From Rhodococcus sp. B7740 (GTDB lineage: Bacteria; Actinomycetota; Actinomycetes; Mycobacteriales; Mycobacteriaceae): a DNA stretch of 64,000 nucleotides. How positions within the stretch are numbered: position 1 is the stretch's first letter; each line of letters starts with the position of its first letter. Where the stretch lies: contig NZ_CP010797.1 in assembly GCF_000954115.1 (NCBI RefSeq), forward strand, positions 124,001-188,000, given 5' to 3'. Shown in pieces: positions 23,966 to 33,797 of the stretch. The notes under the pieces are model-generated. The model did no database searches and was not told where the DNA came from. It saw only the letters and a program-made list of their open reading frames with translations. Position numbers and translations under genes: made by a program.

Positions 23966-25339
23966 TCAGCGAGCGAGTTCCACGTCCGCTTCCTCATCGA
24001 CGAAGGGGTCACCGTTTCGCGGAGCGTTGTAGCGCTCGAGGTCGAGAATTCCCTCACGCTTGGCGACGATGGTCGGCACCAATGCCTGACCGGTCACGTT
24101 GACTGCGGTGCGTCCCATGTCGACGATCGGTTCCACCGCAAGCAACAGACCGACACCGGCCAATGGCAATCCGAGTGTCGACAGCGTGAGGGTGAGCATG
24201 ACCGTCGCACCCGTTGTTCCTGCCGTTGCAGCAGAACCGATTACGGATACCACGATGATCAGCAGGTAGTCGGTGATGGTGAGATCGATGCCGTAGAACT
24301 GAGCAACAAACAGTGCTGCGATTGCGGGATAGATTGCCGCGCAACCATCCATCTTCGTCGTCGCACCGAGTGGCACCGCGAACGACGCATACTCACGCGG
24401 CACGCCGAGGTTGCGTTCGGTCACCCGCTCGGTGAGCGGCAGAGTTCCGATCGACGAGCGCGACACGAAGCCCAGCTGCGTGGCCGGCCACACTCCCGAA
24501 TAGAAGTTGCGCACCGAAAGGCCATGGGCGCGAACGATCAACGGGTACACGACGAAGAACACCACAGCCAGGCCGATGTAGATCGACACGGTGAACACGC
24601 CCAGCGAACCGATCGCGTCCCAGCCATAGGTTGCGACTGCGTTGCCGATGAGGGCGGCGGTGCCGATCGGTGCCAGGCGAATGATCCACCACAGCACCTT
24701 CTGCACGATCGCCAGCAACGAGGCGTTGAACGCGAGGAAGGGCTCGGCCTTCTTGCCGACCTTGAGTGCCGCGATGCCGATAGCCGCGGCGATCACCAGC
24801 AACTGCAAGATGTTGAAGCTCAATGATGTGGTTGCGGTACCGCTCTCGGCGACCGTGGTTTTGGCACCGAGAGCGAAGAAGTTGCTCGGCACCAAGCCGG
24901 TGAGGAACGACCACCACGACCCGACACTCGACGGATCTCCTGCCGAGCCGGCTCCCGCGCTGGTTCGCGATCCGGGCTGCGCGACCAGTCCGATGACGAT
25001 GCCGATGATCACAGCGATGAAGGCCGTGATGGCGAACCACCACAGCGTCTGAATGGCGAGGCGGGCAGCATTCGTGACTTCACGGAGGTTGGCGATGGAG
25101 CTGACGATTGCCGTGAAGACCAGCGGAATGACCGCGACGGTAAGTAGCTTGACGTAGCTCGAACCGATGGTCGAGAGGGTGCCGACCAACCAGTTGTCGT
25201 TGCCGTCGGCCGCGTCGGGCATGGATCGAGCGATCAGCCCGAACACGACACCGAGCACGAGACCGGCAACGATTTGTGGACCGAACGCGGTTGCCCAGGT
25301 GGGGACACGGCGCGTACGGGTAGCGCTGGGCGCAGACAT
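23966..25339 (-). CDS. Dicarboxylate/amino acid:cation symporter (DAACS, GltP/DctA class)
   Basis: The 457-residue membrane protein has the DAACS fold: eight membrane segments, a serine-rich re-entrant loop (SRSSIGTLPLTERV), the cation/substrate motif FAVPLGATTKMDGCAAIYP, and the second hairpin GTTGATVMLTLTLSTLGLPLAG. It imports C4-dicarboxylates or acidic/neutral amino acids with Na+ or H+. It stands alone with a terminator at its 3' end and a 320-bp promoter region upstream. Exact substrate cannot be assigned. Confidence 0.93.
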   Translation of the reverse strand: MSAPSATRTRRVPTWATAFGPQIVAGLVLGVVFGLIARSMPDAADGNDNWLVGTLSTIGSSYVKLLTVAVIPLVFTAIVSSIANLREVTNAARLAIQTLWWFAITAFIAVIIGIVIGLVAQPGSRTSAGAGSAGDPSSVGSWWSFLTGLVPSNFFALGAKTTVAESGTATTSLSFNILQLLVIAAAIGIAALKVGKKAEPFLAFNASLLAIVQKVLWWIIRLAPIGTAALIGNAVATYGWDAIGSLGVFTVSIYIGLAVVFFVVYPLIVRAHGLSVRNFYSGVWPATQLGFVSRSSIGTLPLTERVTERNLGVPREYASFAVPLGATTKMDGCAAIYPAIAALFVAQFYGIDLTITDYLLIIVVSVIGSAATAGTTGATVMLTLTLSTLGLPLAGVGLLLAVEPIVDMGRTAVNVTGQALVPTIVAKREGILDLERYNAPRNGDPFVDEEADVELAR

Positions 25340-25659
25340 GGATATGCCTTTCGAAAAGGAGAGGTGTCGCCAGGGATGGGAGACAGAAGTGCTGGTCGGC
25401 CGATGGGCCGAACTTCAGGGGGTTGCGGTCTGGAGTTCCGTCAACAGGTAGCGCTGGCTTGCAGACGCAAGTCGACATACCGTCGAGAGGTCAGCAGCGG
25501 ATTCACTGATCGAACGGTACTCCGCCTCCGAACTGCGCAATCAAGCAGGGGCGGGCTCTGAGGGATCACTGTGGAATCGGTATGGGTGCGCTGCGGCGAT
25601 CCTCGGTCGCCGTATTCGTGGGTTAGCTTGAGGTTTCCTGACGACGACGAAACGAGATC
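25340..25659. other. 320-bp intergenic region, divergent promoters
   Basis: It lies between the symporter (leftward) and the SanA/YdcF-like gene (rightward). No convincing ORF, RNA gene or strong palindrome was seen. It presumably holds both promoters. Confidence 0.5.
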
Positions 25660-26337
25660 ATGAGTACCGAATCGAAGCCCCGAGGATTGGGCCGGCGACT
25701 CGTCGGTGCCTTCTGCGCGGTCGTCGCGGCCCTGGTTGCCGTCGTTCTGGCATCGGCCGGTTGGGTGGCGTATGCGACGGCGGGGAAGGTCTACGACGTC
25801 GACGATGCGCCGGACGCGCCGGTGGCCATCGTCCTCGGTGCACAGGTACGCGACGGCAAGCCGATGCGATTTCTGGCCGGACGGCTCGACACGGCGATTG
25901 CCTTGATGGCAGCGGGGAAGATCAAGGCAATCCTGGTCTCCGGTGACGCGGACGGCAACTCCGGCAATGAGATTCAAGCCATGACCGACTACCTGATCGA
26001 GCACGGAATCGACCCCAGTGTGATCATCGGAGACGATCACGGCATCGACACCTACGACACCTGCGCCCGCGCAAAGGAGACGTTCGGCGTCGAACGGGGA
26101 CTGATCATCAGCCAACCCCTCCACGTGTCGCGAGCAGTAGCGTTGTGTGAGGATATGGACCTCGACGTCGACGGAGTCACGGCCGAGTGCATCGACTGCA
26201 ATACCCTTGCAGTGGTGCGTAACTACGCGCGAGAGTTGCTGGCGCGCCCCAAAGCGGTACTGGATCTGTGGTCGGGTCGCGACCCCGTGGTGGTGTCTCC
26301 GCCCGTCGATTCTCTTGCGAACATCACCGATCGATGA
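25660..26337 (+). CDS. SanA/YdcF-like DUF218 membrane protein
   Basis: The 225-residue protein has one N-terminal membrane segment (about 14-38) and a DUF218 domain outside: AIVLGAQVRDGKPMRFLAGRLDTAIAL, ILVSGDADGN, DHGIDTYDTCARAKE, and ISQPLHVSRAVALCEDMD. This is the SanA/vancomycin-exclusion subgroup, linked to envelope integrity in enterobacteria. It is monocistronic. The biochemical activity of the family is not established. Confidence 0.85.
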   Translation: MSTESKPRGLGRRLVGAFCAVVAALVAVVLASAGWVAYATAGKVYDVDDAPDAPVAIVLGAQVRDGKPMRFLAGRLDTAIALMAAGKIKAILVSGDADGNSGNEIQAMTDYLIEHGIDPSVIIGDDHGIDTYDTCARAKETFGVERGLIISQPLHVSRAVALCEDMDLDVDGVTAECIDCNTLAVVRNYARELLARPKAVLDLWSGRDPVVVSPPVDSLANITDR

Positions 26338-26525
26338 GTGTTCCGAGCGCGCATATGCGATCCGCTCCTCAGTTTTGAATATGTGCCGCCGATCGGCGTC
26401 GGTTATCCGAAACTGGGGAGCCGATCAGAACCGTCGACGTGGGAAGACGCAGGCTGAAGCGCGGCTAGAGTGAGCGAGCCCGGTTCGACGACTCAGCGGA
26501 CCCGTGTTTCAGGAGAAGTGAACGC

Positions 26526-28121
26526 TTGAGCTGGATTCGCTTGAACGGCGTTGCCAAGGGATACGACCAGAAGGTGATGCTGCGCGAGGTGTTCTTTCGT
26601 CTCGCCGACGGTGATCGCATCGGGCTGATCGGGCGCAACGGAACGGGCAAGACCACCCTGCTGCAGCTTCTTCTCGGGCGTGAGACACCCGATTCCGGAA
26701 CCGTCGACGTCACCGAGGGCGCACGAATCGGATACTTCTCGCAGTTCTCCGAACTGGACGGCGATCGCAGCATTCAAGCGGAGCTCGAATCGCTGTTCGG
26801 CGCTGTCCACGCTATCGAGACCGAATTGGCCGAGGTCGAGGCCGCAATCGGAGGTGACCTCGACGAGAAGCAGATGTACAAGCTCGTCGATCGCCAAGCT
26901 GAACTGCTCGATGCCATGGAGAACAGTGGCGGCTGGACCTATCACCAACAGATCGACACGGTGCTGTCCATGCTCGGATTCAACGCCGAACGCCGCGAAC
27001 TACCCGTCGATCGACTTTCCGGCGGCTGGCGCAACCGCGCAGCGCTGGCCAAGATCCTCATCGAGGCGCCCGACGTTCTGCTACTCGACGAGCCGACGAA
27101 CTTCCTCGACGTGGCCGGCATCGCGTGGCTCGAGCGCTGGCTGCGCGACTTCCGCGGAGCCCTTCTCGTCGTCTCGCACGACCGCGCATTCCTCGAACAG
27201 GTCGTCACCAGCATCGTCGAAATCGAGAATCATCACCTCCAGACGTACGACGGTAGCTACTCGGAATACGTTCAGCAGAAACAGTTTCGACTCAAGAACC
27301 TCGAACGCGAGTTCAGCAACGAGCAACAGTTGCTGGCATACGAGCAGGAGGCGATCAGCGATCGCAAGGAAGCGGTGAAGAACCCCAGCGGGGTGCTCAA
27401 GCGTCGGCTCGCGAACATCAAGAAGAGCAAGAGTCCGCGTCCGGTCGATACGGTGGTCACTGCGATCTACGGCGGACTGCACGTCCACGACAACCTGGCC
27501 GAGATCACGGGCATCTCCAAAAGCTATGGCGAGCAACGACTTTTCGAGAACATCTCGTTCACCGTGCATCGCGGCGACCGTATCGCCATCACCGGACCGA
27601 ACGGATGCGGCAAGACGACCCTCGTCGACATCCTCGTCGGTGCCGAGCAACCGGACAGCGGCAAGATCAAATGGAAGACCAAAGCGCCCTCGTTCATCTA
27701 CTACAACCAGGTGCTCGCCGATCTCGATCTCGATGACACGGTGTCGCACTCGGTGAACGCGATGCCGGGTAGTCTCGCTCTGACGGCGACGAAGAAGGAA
27801 GTCCACCGCTTTCTCACGTTGCTGCAGTTCTCCGAGATGGACCTCAAATCGAAGATCGGCGTTCTGTCCGGTGGCCAGAAGGCGCGAGTGGCTCTGGCTC
27901 AGTGCCTCCTGTTCGGTGCGGGCGTCATTGTGCTCGACGAGCCCACCAACCACCTCGACCTACAGAGCACCCAGGTTCTCGAACGTGCCCTGATGGCGTT
28001 TCCCGGCGCGGTGATCCTGGTGAGCCACGACAGATTCTTCGTCGAAAAAGTGGCGTTCCGGCAGCTGTCGTTCGACGGCAAGGGCGGCGTCACCGAAATC
28101 GCGGGCGTGCAGATGGCGTAA
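26526..28121 (+). CDS. ABC-F family ATPase
   Basis: The 531-residue soluble protein has two ABC domains and no membrane segments: Walker A GRNGTGKTT and GPNGCGKTT, signatures LSGGWRNRAAL and LSGGQKARVAL, Walker B LLLDEPTNFLD and IVLDEPTNHLD. Between them is the charged linker (LKNLEREFSNEQQLLAYEQE) that reaches into the ribosome in this family. It starts at a TTG with AGGAGA upstream. ABC-F proteins resolve stalled ribosomes or protect them from antibiotics. The generic length and lack of a long C-terminal coiled coil place it nearer the housekeeping YbiT/EttA type than Uup. Confidence 0.93.
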   Translation: MSWIRLNGVAKGYDQKVMLREVFFRLADGDRIGLIGRNGTGKTTLLQLLLGRETPDSGTVDVTEGARIGYFSQFSELDGDRSIQAELESLFGAVHAIETELAEVEAAIGGDLDEKQMYKLVDRQAELLDAMENSGGWTYHQQIDTVLSMLGFNAERRELPVDRLSGGWRNRAALAKILIEAPDVLLLDEPTNFLDVAGIAWLERWLRDFRGALLVVSHDRAFLEQVVTSIVEIENHHLQTYDGSYSEYVQQKQFRLKNLEREFSNEQQLLAYEQEAISDRKEAVKNPSGVLKRRLANIKKSKSPRPVDTVVTAIYGGLHVHDNLAEITGISKSYGEQRLFENISFTVHRGDRIAITGPNGCGKTTLVDILVGAEQPDSGKIKWKTKAPSFIYYNQVLADLDLDDTVSHSVNAMPGSLALTATKKEVHRFLTLLQFSEMDLKSKIGVLSGGQKARVALAQCLLFGAGVIVLDEPTNHLDLQSTQVLERALMAFPGAVILVSHDRFFVEKVAFRQLSFDGKGGVTEIAGVQMA

Positions 28122-28130
28122 CGGTGTTGG

Positions 28131-29747
28131 CTACCCGTTGATCTTCGACGCGGACGTGCCCCACTCGGCGTCGCGCAGCTCCTTTTTTCTGATCTTGCCG
28201 GTCGATGTCTTCGGCAGGTCGACGATGAATTCGACGTTGCGCGGGGCTTTGTACGACGCGATGGCCGATTTCACGTGCGCCACGAGCTCGGCTTCCGAGG
28301 CGTCCGCGCCGGGCACCAGCACCACGAACGCCTTCGGTCGCTCTCCCCACTTGTCGTCGGGAACCCCGATGACCGCAACATCGGCGACGGCAGGATGGCT
28401 CGCCAGCGCCTGCTCCACCTCGATCGTCGAAATGTTCTCGCCGCCGGATATGACGACATCCTTGGCGCGATCGAGTAACTGAACATAGCCGTCGGGATGC
28501 ATCACCCCGAGGTCACCGGAATGGAACCAGCCGCCCGCGAAAGCCTTCGTCGTTCCGGCGGTGTCGTTGTAATACCCCTTCATGACGTTGTTGCCGCGCA
28601 TGACGATCTCGCCCATTTCGCCGCCGTCGGGTTCGACGTCGATCAACACTCCACCGGGACCGGGCTTGTCGCGTACCACGCGCAGACGGTCCGCAGTGAG
28701 CATGCCGACTCCCTGTCTGGCCAAACGACGAGCCTGTTCGTCGGCGTCCAGTTCGAGCCACTCCTGCTTTGCCTCGCACACCGAATAGGGACCGTAGGTT
28801 TCGGTGAGGCCGTAGACGTGTACGAGCGTTGCTCCCAATGCTCGGATCTTGGCGATGATCGTCGGGCTCGGAGGAGCTCCCGCTGTGACGATGGTCAGCG
28901 GTCGATCGAGTGAATGTGCCTCTGCAGCAGTGGCGAGAGTGGTCAACACGGTCGGCGCACCGGCAAGGTGATCGACGCCGTTGTCGATGGCCGACCAGAT
29001 GGCGTCGCCGCGCACTCCGCGAAGGCATACGTGTGTGCCGGACGCGGCTGTGACCGCCCACGTGGTGCACCACCCGTTGCAGTGGAACATCGGCAGCGTC
29101 CATAGATAGCGGGTGTCGATACCGAATCCCTGGTGGTGCAGTTCGCCCAGGGAATTGAGGTAAGCACCGCGGTGGGTGTACATCACGCCCTTGGGCCGAC
29201 CGGTGGTGCCCGAGGTGTAGTTGATCGTGATGGTCGAGGTCTCGTCGTCGACCTCCCACTCGAGCGAATCGTCGGAGCCTCGCTCGAGGAAAGCGTCGTA
29301 TCGAGTGGTGTGCGGCAGCTTGGCGTATGTGCCGTCGACGGCGGGTGTTTCGACGATCTCACGGACCGAGTCGGCGATCGGATCCGTTCCGAGTCCGGTC
29401 AGCAGCTCCGAATCACCTACCAGCAGAACCGAACCGGAGTGATCGCAGATGTAGCGAACCTCGGCGGGCGACAGTCTGGTGTTGATCGCGACCAGAACGG
29501 CACCGGCCAGCGGCACCGCATAGTGCGCGAACAGTAGCTCCGCCGAGTTCGATGCGATGTAGGCCACCCGATCTCCATGGCCGACACCCGACGCGCGCAG
29601 TGCGTGCGCGAGCCGAGTGACAGTGGCGGCGAACTCCTCGTAGGTGAATGTCCTCGGCCCGTCCACCACGGCGGTCTTGTGGGGGTGGACCTCCGTTGCG
29701 CGTTCGAGAAAGCGCAGGGGCGTCAAGGGAGTATCGAGACCGGTCAT
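28131..29747 (-). CDS. Fatty-acid-CoA ligase (FadD/AMP-binding)
   Basis: The 538-residue adenylate-forming enzyme has motif A5-type YTSGTTGRPKGVMYTHRG, VYGLTETYGPYSV, GWFHSGDLGVMHPDGY, the hinge DRAKDVVISGGENIS and the catalytic C-terminal lysine in PKTSTGKIRKKELR. It activates a carboxylic acid to acyl-AMP and then acyl-CoA. The ATG at 29747 is chosen; seven in-frame residues upstream are unlikely to be translated. It is convergent with the ABC-F gene. Medium- or long-chain acids are typical for this subgroup; the real substrate is unknown. Confidence 0.93.
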   Translation of the reverse strand: MTGLDTPLTPLRFLERATEVHPHKTAVVDGPRTFTYEEFAATVTRLAHALRASGVGHGDRVAYIASNSAELLFAHYAVPLAGAVLVAINTRLSPAEVRYICDHSGSVLLVGDSELLTGLGTDPIADSVREIVETPAVDGTYAKLPHTTRYDAFLERGSDDSLEWEVDDETSTITINYTSGTTGRPKGVMYTHRGAYLNSLGELHHQGFGIDTRYLWTLPMFHCNGWCTTWAVTAASGTHVCLRGVRGDAIWSAIDNGVDHLAGAPTVLTTLATAAEAHSLDRPLTIVTAGAPPSPTIIAKIRALGATLVHVYGLTETYGPYSVCEAKQEWLELDADEQARRLARQGVGMLTADRLRVVRDKPGPGGVLIDVEPDGGEMGEIVMRGNNVMKGYYNDTAGTTKAFAGGWFHSGDLGVMHPDGYVQLLDRAKDVVISGGENISTIEVEQALASHPAVADVAVIGVPDDKWGERPKAFVVLVPGADASEAELVAHVKSAIASYKAPRNVEFIVDLPKTSTGKIRKKELRDAEWGTSASKING

Positions 29748-29767
29748 GGCAGTCAATGTAGCGCGCA

Positions 29768-31067
29768 CTACGAGGCCAGATCGGATTTGTCGATACGTTC
29801 GCGCCCACCGGTAAGGTCGGCGCGTTCGGCGGCAGCGCGGCCGGCATACGATCCCGCCGCATTGTTGCTGCTGAACCTGATCGTTTTCGTCGCCGGATAC
29901 CGGGCGGCGTACACACGATCCACGGCATCGGATCGCTTCGCCAGGATGGGCACCAGAGCCGATCCGTGTTGCTGTGTTGCCGCCGCCGTGGCTCGCTTAC
30001 GTGCGTCCTGGAGTCGTTCGCCGACTCGATGGGCGTATGCGATCAAGAATGCGTTGCGGAAGCTGCATGTGCGCGTAGTCGGAGATTCGGCGACCTCGTC
30101 GAGTGCACGTGCCGACTGGACCAGCAGCGAGGTGTACAGCAGCTCGCACAGATCGAGATCGACGGGCATGCCGATGACGCTGGCGAGCAAGTACTTCTTC
30201 TTCCATACCGTCCTGGTGCCATTTGCATGACATACGCAGTGCAGCAGAAGCAGTTTGGCTTTGGAGTACGGATTGCTCACCATGATGCGACGGGTGACGA
30301 CATCGTCGACCAGGCTGCGATGGTTCCCCGCGTCGAGAAGCGCGCTGTCGATCGCGCAGCGGGTCATCAGATCCTGGGCCTTGGCCGATAATGCCTCGGC
30401 CTCAGCGGGGAATTGCGTCGACTCGGCTTTGGCCAGCAGCCCTCGTATCCTGCCGAGCATCTTCGAGTCCACGGCCTGCCGCGGACCGGCAGGTGTGGTG
30501 CGTGTTGTCCATCGAGTGGGAGGGGGTAGGAGTGTCTCGAGGGGCAACAGCCATGTTGCGCAGCCGAGTACGAGTAAAAGGGTGTACCACGACTGCGCCG
30601 ACGATCGTCGGTTGTACGACCGCCACCGCCGAAGGCGCTCGGCCGTCGTGCCCCCTGCGTAGTCGATGTGCAGCTCGGACAATTCATCACGCCAGGAACC
30701 CGGAGCGAGGCGCTCCGCCGAGCTTCGCGCCGCGTGTGCGCCGATAGCCTCGACCATGACCACAGTGGCGTCGCCTCCGGCGCACTGGCGGGTTACGTGC
30801 ACCAGTTCGGCCGGCTGCCAACCATTCTCGAAAGCAGCGTCGAGAGCCTCGTCGAGTGTTCGCGCTGCGCGGTCGTGCACCGGACGACTCTGTTGCTCGC
30901 CCACAGCGGCCAAGCGTTCTGCAACCAGCCGGACCCTGTCTCTCCCGGCTGATCCGAGTTGAGCGAAACCGATTCCGCTGTCGAGCAATTCGCTCGGGTC
31001 GGCATCCTCCCGCGCGTTCGTCGCGCGCGTGTACTTGAAAAAAACTGTCCAGATCGATACGACTCAT
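29768..31067 (-). CDS. DUF2786 protein, reading frame broken near its 5' end
   Basis: Frame 1 starts at ATG 31067, preceded by GGAGG, and encodes MSRIDLDSFF; it meets a run of seven A (31038-31044, T on the coding strand). Removing one base continues smoothly into KYTRATNAREDADPSELLDS and the long downstream frame, giving about 432 residues. As written, the long frame can start only at TTG 30988. The protein has a helical N-terminal part, a hydrophobic segment (YTLLLVLGCATWLLPL), and a DUF2786 domain with MLGRIRGLLAKAEST. A real frameshift, a homopolymer sequencing error and transcriptional slippage are all possible. Function is unknown. Confidence 0.75.
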
Positions 31068-31157
31068 CGTCGTCCCCTCCACGTCCCCCGGTGTGGTCCC
31101 CGAACTGTTCGGTGAGACGCAGAGTAAGGGAGGGGTCCGACAAACTATTCGAGCGTG

Positions 31158-31967
31158 TCAGCGAGGAGCGAGCATCTGCAGTAGTTCCTCGACGGACGGC
31201 AGGCCGGGTATCACGGGAAGGTTCGGAACAGGAGCGGCGGCGGGCAGTGCCGTCAATTCGATGCCGCCGAGGCCCGCCATGACGTCGTCGGTGTTGGATC
31301 GGGTCGGTCCGTATGTATTGGATGCAATGACGAAGTCATCGCCGATCGACGCGGACGCCACCACACTCGATCGGTCGTCGGCCCATCCCCACTTGGTCCC
31401 GGTCACGCCGGGCAACTGCTCGGTGCCCCAGTCCTGAACCATTCCATCGCGTGCCACAGGAGCCGCGGTGTTCATCCATGCGAGGACGGGGCTGGCGGGA
31501 TCGGTGCGCTTCTTCGCCGCCAGGAATCGAACGGTGTCGGCTGTGCTCGTGGACGAGTTGCCCCAGAAACCGCCCCGCGAGGTAGAGGTGAGTCCGTATT
31601 CCGCGGCGGTTGCCGAAATCGCCTGTGGGTATTTGTTGTCGAGCGTCGAAGCGGCACCGTCGTCGCTGACCTGGACCATCCTGGCGGCCAGGTCGAGGTC
31701 TCTGGGCGAACCGTCGCCGAAGCGGACGACGTAGTCGGCCATGTAGAGCTTTACCGTCGACAGTCCTGGGCGCGCCGAGTTGTCCTCCGCGCTGCCCACG
31801 TAGGTCCCCGTCGGGATGTGTTCGTACGAGATCGAGGTTCGGGCCGGGACATTTGCGAGGTCACCGGGCGTCGGCAGAGCCTGGGCCGGTACCGCGCACA
31901 CCAACGCCACGGCAATACCGACAATTGGGACAGCGGTCCTGGTGAAGATGCGTCGCAGGGCCGTCAT
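31158..31967 (-). CDS. Secreted beta-lactamase-like serine hydrolase
   Basis: The 269-residue protein has a signal peptide cleaved after AQA (about residue 30) and the penicilloyl-transferase layout: Ser70-Thr-Val-Lys73 (SxxK) in a helix, SDD in MVQVSDDGAAS at the SxN position, and TGTKWGW at the KTG position. It is shorter than PBPs and lacks a clear general-base glutamate, so it is a class-A-like serine hydrolase of the actinobacterial cell-surface type rather than a proven beta-lactamase. It is monocistronic, with 184 bases upstream. Confidence 0.75.
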   Translation of the reverse strand: MTALRRIFTRTAVPIVGIAVALVCAVPAQALPTPGDLANVPARTSISYEHIPTGTYVGSAEDNSARPGLSTVKLYMADYVVRFGDGSPRDLDLAARMVQVSDDGAASTLDNKYPQAISATAAEYGLTSTSRGGFWGNSSTSTADTVRFLAAKKRTDPASPVLAWMNTAAPVARDGMVQDWGTEQLPGVTGTKWGWADDRSSVVASASIGDDFVIASNTYGPTRSNTDDVMAGLGGIELTALPAAAPVPNLPVIPGLPSVEELLQMLAPR

Positions 31968-32151
31968 CTCGTACTCCTCGAGGTGTTGGCCCGCCGCGAA
32001 TCGGTGGCCGATGCTTCGGTTTACCCCGATGGTCGACGCTTCAACCTCGACACTGTTTCCCTGGTTCTGCGGCCTTCGTCACCCGGATGAATGTGGCTTT
32101 CTTGCAGTTGGAGTGACCGAAAGGCGCATTGATCCCAACCGAGGTGAGCAA

Positions 32152-33750
32152 TCAGGAGCGGCGCAGGGCCAGCAGCCTGTCTTTCGAGCGTCGTAGCGTG
32201 CCCCGGTTCGCCCCGGCAGGCCAGGTGTCGGGCAGCTCGATCGGATCCGTCAGGCGACCGGCGTTGAAGTCGTCGACCAAATGGCCGACGGTTTCCTGAG
32301 CGCAGGATTTGTTGGTGCCGATGAATCCCGAGGGACCCCGCTTGATCCACCCGGTGACGTAGCTGCCGACCGAAGTCTGCCCGCCGGATTCGTCCAGCAC
32401 ACGGCCGCCGGTGTTGGGAATGATGCCCGCCCGGTCGTCGAACGGAACTCCCGGAAGCGCGACACCGCGGTAGCCGATGGAGGTGAGGACGAGTCCGGCA
32501 TCGATGCTCTCCACGTCGCCGGTCGGAGTGCTGCGAACCACGTCGTCGCCGTCCGCGGAGAGGCCCATTCGGTCGAACTCGATTCCCGTCACGCGGTCGG
32601 TGCCCAGGATTCTGGTGGGAGAGAGAAGGTAGCGCAGAGTGATTCGCTTGCGGCCGTCGCTGTGCTCGGGGGATTCGTCGACGTGGCGAAGCAGTTGCAG
32701 CTTCTGTGCCACGGCGTGGGGTAGGTCGTCGGTCGCGGCGAGTCGGACGGTGACGGGATCGAGTGCGAGTTCGCTGCGATCGATGGCCAGGTCGATATCG
32801 GGGACGGTCAACAATCCGGCGAACTCGGGCACCGTGAAGGCGGACTGAGCAACTCCGCGTCTGCCGACGACGACAACTTCACGAACTGCGCTGTGGCGCA
32901 GGGCGTCCAAGGCATACGGTGCGATGTCGGTCGGGGCGAGCGAATCCGGATTCATCGTCAGAATGCGCGCGACGTCGAGTGCAACGTTGCCATTACCGAT
33001 GATGACGGCACGTTCGTGCGAAAGGTCGAAGGTGCGGTGCGCGTGATCGGGGTGGCCGTTGTACCAGGCGACGAAGTCGGTCGCCGAACTGCGCCCGGGC
33101 AATTCGGCTCCTGGAATGCGGAGCTCGCGATCCGATGATGCCCCGACGGCGTAGATCACGGCATGGTGGGTGTCCATCAACTCGTCGTGGGTGACGTCCT
33201 TGCCGACCTCCACGCCGAGGTGGTAGGTGAATCCCTCTTGCGCGGAGATGGTTTCGAACAACCGGGACACCTGACGTGTCTTCTGATGATCGGGTGCGAC
33301 GCCGAGTCGGGCGAGGCCGTGAGGCCGCGGAAGTCGATCGTAGACATCGACGCGAACGCCGGGTTGGGTGAGCAGCTCGTCCGCTGCGTACATGGCCGAC
33401 GGTCCCGATCCGACGATTGCGACTCGTAGCGGCTGACGATCCCTCGATACCGAGGCTGCAGGGGTGACCGGTGCCAGGATGGGCCGCGGCGGGCGCTCCT
33501 GCTTGTAGAAATCTGCATTGATCGTCAGGAACGGCAGTTGGGCCTCGGTCAGTTTTGCTTGCGGCACAATGGCGTCGACGGGACAGGCCGAAACGCACGC
33601 GCCACAGTCGACACACGATTGCGGGTCGATGTGCAACATTTCCGCCGTCAGGAAGTCCGGCTCGTCTGGAGTGGGATGAATGCAGTTGACGGGACACGCG
33701 TAGACGCACGATGCGTCGCTGCAACATGACTGGGTGACGACGTGGGGCAT
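32152..33750 (-). CDS. fprB: Ferredoxin/ferredoxin-NADP+ reductase fusion (FprB-type)
   Basis: The 532-residue protein begins with a 7Fe or 2x[4Fe-4S] ferredoxin domain (CCSDASCVYACPVNCIHP, then CVDCGACVSACPVDAI), followed by an adrenodoxin-reductase-like FAD/NADP domain: VAIVGSGPSAMYAADELL, GVAPDHQKTRQVSRLFE, VIIGNGNVALDVARIL and GWIKRGPSGFIGTNKSCA. This is the mycobacterial FprB architecture. It shuttles electrons between NADPH and iron-sulfur partners in the cytoplasm. It lies 47 bases after an AurF-like di-iron oxygenase on the same strand and is a natural reductant for it. Confidence 0.93.
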   Translation of the reverse strand: MPHVVTQSCCSDASCVYACPVNCIHPTPDEPDFLTAEMLHIDPQSCVDCGACVSACPVDAIVPQAKLTEAQLPFLTINADFYKQERPPRPILAPVTPAASVSRDRQPLRVAIVGSGPSAMYAADELLTQPGVRVDVYDRLPRPHGLARLGVAPDHQKTRQVSRLFETISAQEGFTYHLGVEVGKDVTHDELMDTHHAVIYAVGASSDRELRIPGAELPGRSSATDFVAWYNGHPDHAHRTFDLSHERAVIIGNGNVALDVARILTMNPDSLAPTDIAPYALDALRHSAVREVVVVGRRGVAQSAFTVPEFAGLLTVPDIDLAIDRSELALDPVTVRLAATDDLPHAVAQKLQLLRHVDESPEHSDGRKRITLRYLLSPTRILGTDRVTGIEFDRMGLSADGDDVVRSTPTGDVESIDAGLVLTSIGYRGVALPGVPFDDRAGIIPNTGGRVLDESGGQTSVGSYVTGWIKRGPSGFIGTNKSCAQETVGHLVDDFNAGRLTDPIELPDTWPAGANRGTLRRSKDRLLALRRS

Positions 33751-33797
33751 GAGGGGTTCCTGACGGCAGAGGCAAGAATGGCTGAGCGGCGAGAGGG

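Noticed and set aside
31158-31967. Calling the serine hydrolase a beta-lactamase
   Set aside because: SxxK, SDD and KWG are present but a class A general-base Glu loop is not evident.
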